This document shows, piece after piece, positions 47,115 to 57,699 of a stretch of DNA of 64,000 nucleotides. The translations under genes and the position numbers were made by a program. The DNA is from Siphonodentalium dalli (lineage: Eukaryota > Mollusca > Scaphopoda > Gadilida > Siphonodentaliidae). The DNA is taken from the NCBI GenBank assembly GCA_032622095.1, contig CP136067.1, forward strand, positions 52,987,899-53,051,898, given 5' to 3'. The notes below the pieces were generated by a model, which made no database searches, was not told where the DNA came from, and was given only the letters and a program-made list of their open reading frames with translations. How positions within the stretch are numbered: the stretch's first letter is position 1; every line of letters begins with the position of its first letter.

Positions 47115-49284
47115 TGGCCGGATTCGTCATCTCCGGTTTAAACCTCCGAGTTTAAACCTGGTTTAAACCTACATTGGCGGTCCAGCCAAACCGGGTCTAA
47201 GGGGGCGTTTTTGTCGTTCAGTTACCAACTTATTGACAACTCGATTTGGTGATATGAGCATACAGTCAAACTACTATCTTACCTATCGGACCAAAAGACA
47301 AGCCGATATAATGGTTATTGACATGTCATAAATCATCGCGAACGCGTGCACGATTTATTCATTGAGAAATGAGTATCGCTCATGGACCATTAATCCGATC
47401 TCTTTGTGGGTTTAAATCAATTTGACAAAGGGCATGTTTCTCAACACGAGCTTCACGCGCTGTTTATCACTTTGATTGTGATTGACTTTCTACAAGATGC
47501 TTTACCCGCAAAGACAAAATTTGGTGTATTTACGTGTATATATCTGTATATATTAAAGGATATAGGAGCTGCATATATGTTTGTCCGTTTGTCTGTTTGC
47601 AACTGTTCTAAAACTGATATAAAAATAAGGAAAATTTTATTTGACATAAAATGAAAAAAATTGTGTTGTTAAATTGAGCAAGGAGTTGTATCTAACAAGA
47701 AACAATATTTAAAATTGATATTAATATTTGTTTGTTTTCAATATAATTAATTGTTTTGTTTTAATTAAAATGTTCAAATGATCAAAATGTGCGCAAATGT
47801 GACGCAGGCTCCTGTCGCACGAAGGGGCCGCAGGCCCCTCTGACGCTGAATAAAGGCTCCATAATCGAGTCAATCCTGGTCCAAGAGGTCAGTCAAGTAA
47901 AAGCAATTTGCTTATGAGTTCACACCAGAGGCGGCATCTGAACTGTTTAAAGTGGGCAACTATACAGAGGCACAGCATTTAATAAAGAAATTTATCACAT
48001 AATTTGGCCATAAAAGCAGTTTCATAATTATCGGTAATAGACACGTTTAATATCAGCGCGTGCGATGACGTCACGGCGTTCTTCAAATAACTTGCGATCG
48101 CTGTAGTTTATGATTGTTGTTTTCGATGAATATTTCGCGTTGCTTCGGGTTTATTTGATCATGTGATAAAAGGTATCTCACACTCGTCCTATTTTATACG
48201 TAATTTATCAACCTCGTCCTCTAAATTCTATTTGAGCCTCGGTAAACCTCGGCTCAAATCGAATTTAGTGAACTCGGTTGATAAATTCCGTATAAAATAG
48301 AAACTCATGTGAGATCCTCTATATATTACATGCGTCGCTTTTTTTCAATGTAATAAATTTTCCGCCATGCAGAAAATCAAAAAGTTCCCAGGCTTTTAAT
48401 TGGTGGAATAGCATGGGAATTTATGCGCGGAGCCAGAGTAGATCTTTGTGGCATGATCTACATCAAAATAAGTTATAAAATTTGACTCATATAGCAATAT
48501 AAGTTTAGGATTGCAAACTATGTGTATAGCATGTCTGGTCATGCAGTGGCATCGTTTTGGTGTCAAAATAAAACGTTGAACCATTCAAATGAATTCGTAG
48601 AAAACACCAGTATTTGTGATTGCCACAAGCCAAAAAAAAACCCCACAAGATAGTTGTAAAAATCATACTGAAGGAACATGTCAATATCTAAGCAAAGCTC
48701 GCGTGCGAATGAATCAACCAACTATGACATGATAACACCAGTCGGCAACCGCCACTTGGACACGCCCTCACTCGCGATAATTTACAGCTCCACCCTTTGA
48801 TTGATTGTTTGACAATTCTAAACCGCGATGAAGAAAAGACGGATTCGTCATCTCAAGTTTAGCCTCGGGAAAGCTGGTTTAGCTGGACCGCCGAATTAGA
48901 TGGTCTAGTTGCCGGTTTAAGCTTATAAAACGCAAACAAAATATCGAAATTGACAAAAACCTATCCCCACACGCTTTATAGGTGTGAGTGCTTCTCGCTT
49001 ATAAATTTCCAATCAAAATATGGTCGCTGTCGTAATTATGGATTTTTGCAATCAATAAATCAAGGCGGTCCGCATTAGGAAAGTACGATTAATTATCTCG
49101 ACGATACAGAGACACTACTGCTAAACCACTGGTCTGGCTGGACCAGGTTTAATCCAGAGATGACGAATGCGTCACTTAGACCTGCGGTCGCGGGGTTTAA
49201 ACCACGGATTTTGCTGACTCACGGCGGTTTAAACCTAGAGGTTTACGTAGACCAGGTTTAAACCTGAGATGACGAATCGGGCCA
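47115..49284. mobile_element. Inverted-repeat element of 2.2 kb, ends TGGCC(C)GATTCGTCATCTC
   Basis: Left TGGCCGGATTCGTCATCTCC then GGTTTAAACC; right GGTTTAAACCTGAGATGACG then AATCGGGCCA. Two further copies of the same terminal word lie inside (GACGGATTCGTCATCTC at 48838 and its complement at 49157-49173), outlining a second, 336-bp element nested in or adjacent to the first. A family R2 repeat (47991-48326) is inserted inside. No transposase was found. Confidence 0.6.
47991..48326. repeat. 335-bp fold-back repeat, family R2, copy 2
   Basis: Almost identical to 25503-25838, including the inverted second half. The one apex difference is CCTC in place of CATC. Confidence 0.85.
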
Positions 49285-49733
49285 CTGTGTTAAAAGTTTA
49301 TCTGAAGTACAAGCGAGTTAACTCCAATTGCGGAGGTTGTATATATATGAGTTCTATATTGTTCCAAGCATTTAATATTTATGCGGGGAATGGCATGCAG
49401 CAATGCATATCCGATCAATGATGTAATTGTTATTATGGATAGGGCTTGTACGGTCATGCACCCGGGAGAGTACTATGATGATTGTATGGATGTCATTCAA
49501 AGTTGGGATATCTGGAGAATGTTTACGTATATACTGTACTAATAACGTACGCCTGTAAGGAAACGTGGGTAAGTGGAAGTATATAATATATAGCATATAT
49601 TCGTCGGAATGATGCCAGGTATTGAATCGGCCATTATTGAGACAGAGCTAATAATGGCAGTGATACCAACTAATTGCAAATGTATTAATAAAAACATGGT
49701 TATTCTACTCTGAAAGAGCGCCGATCACTTTAC

Positions 49734-50033
49734 TTAACCATTATCAAAATGAAACCTTTTCCACATAATAAATGCGCCCGACCTAACCAGCAAGCGAGTC
49801 AGATTGGAGTGATCATCTGACAGTATAGCGAGATCTCTTGGAGGAGATCCCAGAATGGCAGACAACAGCTGCAAACGGGGTAATTGGTCCAGATAGAGGA
49901 AACATTCAATACCATATTGGTCAATGACATGGTACCACATGTCGTTCCGAACATGTAGCACTGACTGGCAGTCTAACAAGATGTGTTGTACCACGCACGA
50001 GTAGGTCGGCTGAACAGTGTTTACATGTGTCAT
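49734..50033 (-). pseudogene. Probable LINE C-terminal fragment
   Basis: The minus-strand frame contains VVQHILLDCQSVLHVRNDMW, matching in layout the H-x3-C zinc-knuckle tail (HxLLxC...R...W) of jockey/CR1-like LINEs, followed by a typical PRLQLLSAILGSPP segment. Upstream minus-strand frames (50125-50533) are not clearly LINE. Degenerate. Confidence 0.45.
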
Positions 50034-50720
50034 TGTCTCAGAACGCTGTATTTGCGATTATGCGACCGATCAAGAGGAATACAATTTTAATTGTGAGCAT
50101 TATTAACTGACTGGGATAATCCATTTAGTATGGAAAGGGTGAAATTGAGGCATGATCATTAAGAGCCGCTTGGTTTAGTTTATTGGAGTTTATGGTCGGT
50201 TCGACCCCTGTATAGGTTACATCACTGGAGGAAAGACCGCGCATGTTCACAGACACATCAGGTGTTCCCCATCCACCCAGAGATTTAAAAAACTGGAATG
50301 CACTCCCAGGTATACATGTGACCATATCACGTTGATCCGAGGGCAACGAGGTCTCTTATATATACAGCGAGTGTAGGTATATAGAAGCACAAACACCACC
50401 GGGAGTCTAAGTCCTTACGACAGGAGAGCTGTTTCTTCCATGTCACATTACAAACAGCAGCCAGTGTGCAGAGTAAATAAGTCCAGAGTAAGAACACTGA
50501 GCACGCCCTAGCATCTGACGAGAACCCAAACATTGTTAAAATTGTCCATGTTTACATGCTTTTGTTCGATTCATTTCGAGCAGCTTTGATTAAATACTTT
50601 GAACAAATGATGGTTGCTACTTCCTTCATTCATGTCATTTTTCGTGCCATGTCGAGAGTTTAGTGTCCGCATCTACGAAAGCGCATTAGGGCCATCCGAA
50701 ACACCACCGCACCTCCAAAT

Positions 50721-51047
50721 ACACAACTCGTTATAACGACTTGTTGGAAGCCGTTATATCGCGACTTGTAGAAACACAAACAAGTCGTTGTAACGACTTG
50801 TTTAAAAATTTACAAGTCGTTATAACGACTTGTTTTTATTTCTACAAGTCGTTATAACGAGTTGTTGGAAGTTGTTTCACGACTTGCAAGTAATTATAAC
50901 GACTTTTCAAGAGAGTTGTTGGAAGTCGTTATAACGACTTGCAAGTCATTATAACGCGTTGTAAGTCGTTATAATAACTTGAAAGTCGTTAAAACGAGTT
51001 GTTGGAAGTCGTTATTACGACCTGCAAGTCGTTATAACTAGTTGTGT
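50721..51047. repeat. Array of palindromic 20-bp units CAAGTCGTTATAACGACTTG
   Basis: About ten degenerate units, each itself a perfect or near-perfect palindrome, separated by spacers such as TTTTTATTTCTA or TTGGAAG. The array is bracketed by short inverted flanks: CCATCCGAAACACCACCGCA (ending about 50712) is mirrored by TGCGGTGGTATTTCGGATGG at 51063-51082. This suggests the whole is one fold-back element of about 400 bp. Confidence 0.85.
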
Positions 51048-51124
51048 ATTTGTATATTTGGGGTGCGGTGGTATTTCGGATGGCCCTAGTGCGCTTTCGT
51101 AATCGTACCGCATCTTATCGTGTG

Positions 51125-51270
<146 letters not shown>

Positions 51271-51277
51271 ATATATA

Positions 51278-51431
51278 TTTATCACATAATTTGGCCATAA
51301 AAGCAGTTTCATAATTATCGGTAATAGACACGTTTAATATCAGCGCGTGCGATGACGTCACGCGTTCTTCAAATAACTTGCGATCGCTGTAGTTTATGAT
51401 TGTTGTTTTTGATGAATATTTCGCGTTGCTT
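51278..51431. repeat. Family R2 repeat, copy 3 (first half only)
   Basis: Matches the first 154 bp of 25503-25838 with one base missing. The fold-back half is absent; an unrelated sequence starting TCAATCAATCAAG follows. Confidence 0.85.
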
Positions 51432-51870
51432 TCAATCAATCAAGTTTATTGTCTATGTAAATCAATAAATGACATTTAGACATCAATTAACATATATACA
51501 TATAATTTACAGGTTACACGCGTGCGTTGTAATATGTTTCCCCACAGCAACCGGCAGCCTTGAGCATATTAAAGCCGCACACATTTCTTGGAAGTCCAAA
51601 AAATGCATGCAGCTCCAATCTACCCACGACTACCAACCACTGTGGTAACACCCTCATTCCCACCACCCCTGCCATACCACTTCACCGGGCGCCTTGGTGG
51701 AGCACACCCCGCTCCACGCGAGACAAATGCACCGCGTGGAGCGGGCCCGATCGGCCCAGGCATCCCTCCGCGGCACCGCAGAGCTGGTGCACTTTTACTG
51801 ACCATCTCTTATTTTCCATATATCTGGCGAAATATTCTGATTTCAATTAAAATTAAAATAAACTTTAGAT
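51432..51870 (-). mobile_element. Possible retroelement 3' end with TTGA tail
   Basis: On the minus strand the segment ends AATAAACTTGATTGATTGA, the simple-repeat tail typical of several non-LTR elements. It contains a GC-rich block at about 51605-51800 that contrasts with the surroundings. No recognisable protein motif was found, so the assignment is tentative. Confidence 0.35.
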
Positions 51871-52343
51871 GAGCCTAAATAGTTCATTAATAATATAAAA
51901 CACGGTATTAAAATTAGTTAATATCACTAGCATTGTCGCTGTTGGCATTGATTTCGATAGCTCACGGTAGATATAATGTATCGGCACAGAACTACACGCC
52001 TCTAAGCTACCTCTTCACGCCCCTGTTTTCATTACTGCTATTTTTGGCACATTGTCAAATTAGATGAGGGACCACATAAGCGCACGTGCAGATCATGCTG
52101 AGCGGGTAACCTTGACACGATGACACAGTTAGCCAAAAGGCAGTGACCGATTGACGTGTTCGTGAATTTGTGATTTATTTCTGGAGTTGTTCGGTAAGAT
52201 TTAAGGAGTGAATTGTGAATGTATATGGAGTCTTTACGCGTAATTCTAGGTCTGAGCTTACTGGAAACAATGACACACTTTAATCTGTCATTTATCATTT
52301 GAGTCAAATACACTTCAATTCTTAAAAGTAACTACATGATTGG

Positions 52344-52510
52344 ACCCCGCCTGGCTCAGTGACTGCGTGTCGTAGAGTGCCGATTCATTACATTATCTGT
52401 GTTAGAGATATGGTGTTTGAAATTCCAGTCTCATTAATATTTTCACCATTGCGGCATGGTCAGAAGACCGAGAAAGTGAGGGGTTGTAATATATACATGG
52501 TGAGTATCAT
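52344..52510 (+). mobile_element. Possible tRNA-derived SINE
   Basis: CCTGGCTCAGTGACTGCG resembles a tRNA A box and GTGTTTGAAATTCC a weak B box about 60 bp later. A conserved-looking GCGGCATGGTCAGAAGACC segment follows. The A-to-B spacing is longer than in a normal tRNA, so a functional tRNA is unlikely. Confidence 0.35.
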
Positions 52511-52570
52511 ATAGATTAAATTAAATATCATTTCATGCATATTATTATTACCACTATTCCGGAAATTTCA

Positions 52571-52592
52571 GGGGGGGGGGGGGGGGGGGGGG
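52571..52592 (+). repeat. Poly-G tract (22 nt)
   Basis: An uninterrupted run of G after AAATTTCA. Confidence 0.97.
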
Positions 52593-52822
52593 TCAGTTGA
52601 CCAGAACTGTATGGGGACCTCCAAGCAAATCTCCACAGCATAAGTTATATATAAGCAGTTATCTGTGACGTAAATCAGAAGTATCTTTAAACATACTTTT
52701 CATTTAACTGACGGATTGGGGTTTGGTAAAATATCTTTTTTGCTATAAATTTATGGAGATTTTTCCCTGGATTTGCAACATTTGACAAAAATTTAGAATA
52801 ATTACACCAGCTTTCTAGTGCT

Positions 52823-52922
52823 NNNNNNNNNNNNNNNNNNNNNNNNNNNNNNNNNNNNNNNNNNNNNNNNNNNNNNNNNNNNNNNNNNNNNNNNNNNNNN
52901 NNNNNNNNNNNNNNNNNNNNNN
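52823..52922. other. Assembly gap (100 N)
   Basis: A run of exactly 100 N, the usual placeholder for a gap of unknown size. An exon or repeat could be hidden here. Confidence 0.99.
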
Positions 52923-53371
52923 AACACTTTTATACCAACCAATTCATGGTGAACGACATCTCGCCAAAAATTTATTGCCTTCTACGGCTTCAAGCCAATT
53001 ACTATAATTTGTGTTTGTTTTCCAGTTTGGATTATATTTTGCACTTTCCCGCTGGGCATTATGATTATTTTGTTTTATCGTCTGCAGACGAAAGCGAAAA
53101 ATAGCGCAGGGTTTTCCCCGGCGCATCACGTATTGCTACACTAACACATCTTCTATGGTATGCGCGACATGATAGTGGAAAATAGAGAACCGAAGTAGTG
53201 ACAACCAATCAGGGAGCCGCTTACATCAGCATGCACAAGTCTAAATGAACCGACGTAAACAGATGGAACCCAGCGGAAATTACCGAAGTGTTACTTTTCT
53301 TGGTTCCGTATTACGGAGCAACCGCGAGTTATATTAATTTAACTTCATTACGCGATCGGCGAGAATTGGAT

Positions 53372-53466
53372 TTTTCCAGGGTTTTCAAGGAGGGTTGAGA
53401 ATTCCAGGGTTTTCAAGGGTCCTTGCAAACTAATTTTCTAATTCCAGGGTTTTCAAGGATTTCAAG
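53372..53466 (+). repeat. Short minisatellite CCAGGGTTTTCAAGG
   Basis: Three spaced copies of TTCCAGGGTTTTCAAGG. Confidence 0.8.
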
Positions 53467-53708
53467 ATGTCGCGGGTACCCTGTAAATAAACGGCATTTC
53501 CTCAAAGTCCTAACGTCTTAACTAACTTATGTAAATAGGACATCCTATCCTATAGGACGAAACGAAATTAGTGGAACTCCGAGGGCGAGAAAAAGCACTC
53601 TTCCAAGCCCAGCGATGACTCAGTGCAGAATCGTGTGTGTGGATGACAAGGAATTCAAGTTTGTCTTTAGTAATCAGATAACAAAACAGTTGTTGCACTT
53701 CTTCTCGG

Positions 53709-53805
53709 GAGACATTGAGATTTGTCAACCGCTCGAAAATGAATGTCTGACATTCCTGTCGGACATTCCATTCTCAAGCAGGTGACAAATCTCAATGTCT
53801 CCCTT
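53709..53805. repeat. Inverted repeat, about 24-bp arms
   Basis: GGGAGACATTGAGATTTGTC is mirrored by GACAAATCTCAATGTCTCCC around a 50-nt centre that itself pairs partly (GAATGTC/GACATTC). Confidence 0.8.
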
Positions 53806-53942
53806 GACATTGGGTGACAAGTGTATAATGTTTTGCACACTAATGTCCAATACATATATATGGACATTTTGACAAAGACATAAAAAAAAACATTTTAAAA
53901 AAGTGTTCTTTGTCATAACATCAGGCATTGAAATAGAAATGC

Positions 53943-54509
53943 CTAACGTGGCCCTTTTTTTTCAAGGCGGCGGGGCCTGAGGACTAAACCCTTTTTACAG
54001 GTGCACATGTTCCCACAGTGGTAATTATCAGTGCCATGTTTTAAAACACGTACCTTCTTTTTGTACCATTTTCCTCTGAGCTTGTTTTGACCTGGATAGT
54101 AAAAAAAAAAAGTTTTTTTGAAGCGATTCAGCAAGGCCAATTGATGTGAGTATTGATTTTTCGACTCATTTTGGAAATAAATAGTCAAATTTGACCACAA
54201 AGAAACAAAATTTAGGAAGTCCGTGAAGAATTGTGATACAATCAGCTGACTTGCGCCCTGTAAAAATTCAAGTATTCGAATCAAATCAAAATCACCATGA
54301 AGGTTCAATTTGATTTTATTCGAAAATTTCAAATCCTGGGCAACGATAAAACTTTCAGTGATAGTCATTCTCACAGTTACATGGTTGATATTTTTGTTGC
54401 CCAGAGAGTATAATATACAGCCTGTTGAACAGCCAGAAGATCGTTTGTTTACAGCCAGTTTATAGTATTGGCAATCAGAAGAAGCAATAACACAGGGTTC
54501 TGAATGCAT
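53943..54509 (-). CDS. Unrecognised 188-codon minus-strand frame
   Basis: Long for this AT-rich DNA. The first part (VIASSDCQYYKLAVN, NHVTVRMTITESFIVAQDLK, NKIKLNLHGDFDLIRILEF) looks protein-like, and no family was recognised. The middle runs through a 10-T stretch (FFFYYPG). That stretch and the following CAG look like a splice acceptor at 54092, and a donor GTACGT lies at 54048-54053. The frame is therefore probably part coding relic, part chance. It lacks transmembrane or signal features. Confidence 0.3.
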   Translation of the reverse strand: MHSEPCVIASSDCQYYKLAVNKRSSGCSTGCILYSLGNKNINHVTVRMTITESFIVAQDLKFSNKIKLNLHGDFDLIRILEFLQGASQLIVSQFFTDFLNFVSLWSNLTIYFQNESKNQYSHQLALLNRFKKTFFFYYPGQNKLRGKWYKKKVRVLKHGTDNYHCGNMCTCKKGLVLRPRRLEKKGPR

Positions 54510-54788
54510 TCATGCTGCACGAAGCTTCTATTTCATATGTGTATATAACTAACGCTTGGTTTAACTATGAACAACTTTTCAGCTTAGTTGTCACACCTAC
54601 ATTAAATGTGGTTGTGAGTCGAAATAACAGGGTGATGCATGTGTGGAAATAGTTCTAATGAGTAGGCGATAAAAAGGACTAACAAGATTGGCATCTGAAA
54701 TGCGGGTTCGAGTTGCAGTAGCTATACCAAACATGGGCTTGGATTGAAAATGCATTAATTGTAAATTTGCTATCATACACAAAACTGT

Positions 54789-55222
54789 TAAAGATGCATT
54801 ATCTGATTAAACAACCTTAATTACTATTTATTTGGATTCGGGGGGGGGGGGGGATATTTGAATCGAGTCGAGGAACCCACCCATCAAAGCTCAAGAGTTG
54901 TTAGATATCTTTTTTGAAATCTATTATTTTTCACCATCGAGAATTATTAGTGGCCTGGTAAAAAGTCGACGAGCCGACGGTCTCGGACCAAATTTCAGAT
55001 GAAGATGGATAACTCTAAAATCACATGCCTTTGTGTTGATAATAAGGCAAAATTTCGTTGAACAACATGTTGCTAAATGACACGTTTCGGGTTCTGAACA
55101 GTGGTTAGCATTATTTTTGGGCAATTAAGCGATTCTGATAACTGAAGCGGAATTTTAAAAAATGTTGTTGTTGGAATCTGATTATATGGGGACCATCGAA
55201 TCGGATTGAGTACCTTTAAATA
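54789..55222 (+). repeat. Dispersed repeat family R1, copy 3
   Basis: Homologous to 14335-14660 and 23576-24033, with a 14-nt G tract at 54840-54853 in the same position as the other copies. The end GGGGACCATCGAATCGGATT matches copy 2. Confidence 0.7.
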
Positions 55223-55224
55223 AG

Positions 55225-56875
55225 CCTGACATTCTGAATATTCCCACAAGCTACCCTCATCAAAGCTATGGTGCTATCGCGATCAAAATGCATACAAAAT
55301 AATTAAGGGCTTTAACTCTGCCCAAAATATGCGGAACTGGCTAGTTTTCAAACTCAAGATATTATTGAACAATTCTCATATACCGAATATAAAAAATCAG
55401 TTGATATTGTTCAAGTTATATCATTAACGTGATCAAAATTCACAAAAAATAACTAATTAAGGGCCATAACTCCACCCACAATACGAGGACCTGGCTGTTT
55501 TTTTAACTCAAGGCATTGTGAGTTTTTGGAAAAACTTGACCTAAAATGGACTAAAAACAACTATTGTTCTTTTGTGTTGGTTTGAGTTCATCATGAATTT
55601 TTAGTAAAATATGTTCAATATTTAGTTGTCCATTCCTTAATTCACCATATTTGCATATGTGTTGACTGAACGTATCAGTCTTGAATCTTATAAAATTACC
55701 TTTCAAATTAGCTTCAAAGACATATTATAGACTTGTTTGCTTGTGTGAAACTGTTAGTATTCAGGTGCTATGCCAACTGGAGGAATGTAGTGTTCTAATA
55801 ACAAGGCCGAAAAATTCAAAAAAATCTACCGTACCATACCACTAAATAGAAAACATCGTCTGAACTACACTCATATGTAAATATTAACTTCTCAATTCGG
55901 GACGTAACTATCAGAGATAAACTAACAAAAATGATTTCGCCATCACGCGTCACTGCATTTAATTAATATATAAGAATGATGGTGTTGTGTTGTCAATTTG
56001 GATATAATATTTGTAAAAATAACTACTTTGAGCAAGATTATTCTCCATTTCTATTTGATCAGGTGCCTTACCGGAGTGTTTCACATCACTTTAAATTCCT
56101 CAGAAACTGGTTATCCAAAATTTGCATTGTACACTTTTTATTAAGAAGCAAAACATGTGAGCATACATAAAAGAATTCTCAACCTTTGAGCTGTAAGGTA
56201 CAAAGAGCTCACGGTCCGATGACCTACTTCCATGCCATGCTTATTACAGTCTCAAAACACTAAGTAGAGTTGCATTATATACTATGTAATGCCCTGCTTT
56301 GTGCCATTACCATGAAAGCAATTTCAGAATCAAAAGATTCCATTAACTAGCAACATCCTTCTAGACTATTCTCATTATATCTTAAATTGTGATTTATAAT
56401 TTACCGATGTCATGCCATATATTAATCATATTTTCAGTACTCATTATGACTGGCAATTAGATTTGGGATAGGTTTTGATTCAAACCAAAATCTGAGCTTC
56501 GCATGACCCTACAGTTAATGTTACCAAATTTGACCATACACAGCAATGCATCCTGTTTATTTCATAATTCAACTTGATTTCATCAGAAATATAATGAGCC
56601 ATTGGTTTAATTTGGTTTCAGAAAAACACCATATTATATTATATATGTTTGTTGTGCGGTATAATCTGGCACCAGAGAATTTCTTTCTTTAAAACTATAA
56701 CATCAAGAATTATCTCAAAGTCAGATAAAGTTTGTTGGAACAATCACGTTCTCTTCTTGCACGTCGTGTAATTTCAGAAGATAATGTTGTCGAATAAATT
56801 GCCATTTAATGTGCTGACAACAGATCCGTAATTTTTCAAGGCTAGCCAGAGGCTTTCTAAGACAACAAGCAATCA
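55225..56875. other. AT-rich stretch, nothing recognised
   Basis: Probably an intron or 3' region of the API5 gene if its last exon lies further left. No exon with splice-site support was seen. Partial tandem similarity at 55380-55500 (CATAACTC...CACCCANAAT) suggests a weak duplicated repeat. Confidence 0.4.
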
Positions 56876-57405
56876 GTTAGACCAAGTCTTCTAGGTCCAC
56901 AACAGCTTGGGATATCGGTTGGAATGATGCTATATTGGACCGAGTCCCATTCCGTTACTCTTCTATAATGGACTTTATGCCCAGAATCATGAGCGGGAGT
57001 AAGCTTGTTTGTATGTCTTCAGAGTAGGTGATATGGAAGCTTTGCATATATGAACATAGAGGGCAGCCTTTCCCAAGCATCATGGTATCAAACATGCATA
57101 TATCAGAGATCCGTTAAACGTCAAAGCAACAATATTTATAAGTAAACAAAGCCTTGATTTCCAGACAATTTTGATCTGCGTTGCTATCAGAAAATGCATG
57201 TAAACAATACATAAAACGATTGTATCATCACTATACCTTTTTGAAGACTGATTAATCACGGACATGTTAGATGACTAATCACATGTAGTACGTCTTTGGA
57301 ATGAAAGTCCGTTATAGAAGAGCAACGGGGCAGGAGACTCAGTCAAAAACATCATCAACCCAACCGATATCCCTAGCTGTTGTGGACTAAGAAGACAAGG
57401 TCTAG
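56876..57405. mobile_element. Fold-back element with about 100-bp arms
   Basis: GGTCCACAACAGCTTGGGAT then ATCGGTTGG on the left is mirrored by CCAACCGATATCCCTAGCTG then TTGTGGAC on the right. Pairing continues inward to TCTTCTATAATGGACTTT/AAAGTCCGTTATAGAAGA. Arms are about 85-90 percent identical. Non-coding centre. It lies in the API5 gene region. Confidence 0.7.
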
Positions 57406-57582
57406 CAATCAGTCAGCCATAACTAGAGGTGTAACAGCGTCAGCCATAACTAGGTCTAACAATCCCTTGATGATTTATAATATTTATTTTCGGTGGGCCA
57501 TAAAAAGAATTCAGTGGGCCACATTTTTATGAGGATGCAGGTGTCTGAGAAACAGAACATTAATTTTTGTTGTATCACTTAC

Positions 57583-57699
57583 AGCAGGCTTCCATGATAA
57601 AACAATGGTTGTTTTATATGACGGTGGGTTGTGGAACAGGTCGCGAATCAGGTTATTAATGTTCGATGTCGTCTTCAATGCAACCACTTTTATCTTGTT
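57583..57699 (-). CDS. API5: API5 exon D
   Basis: 117 nt, phase 0 to 0. Acceptor TTCTTTTGTAG precedes 57699 and donor GTAAGT is at 57577-57582. It encodes NKIKVVALKTTSNINNLIRD then LFHNPPSYKTTIVLSWKPA, nearly identical to the vertebrate protein here. It is the last API5 exon found with certainty. Confidence 0.95.
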
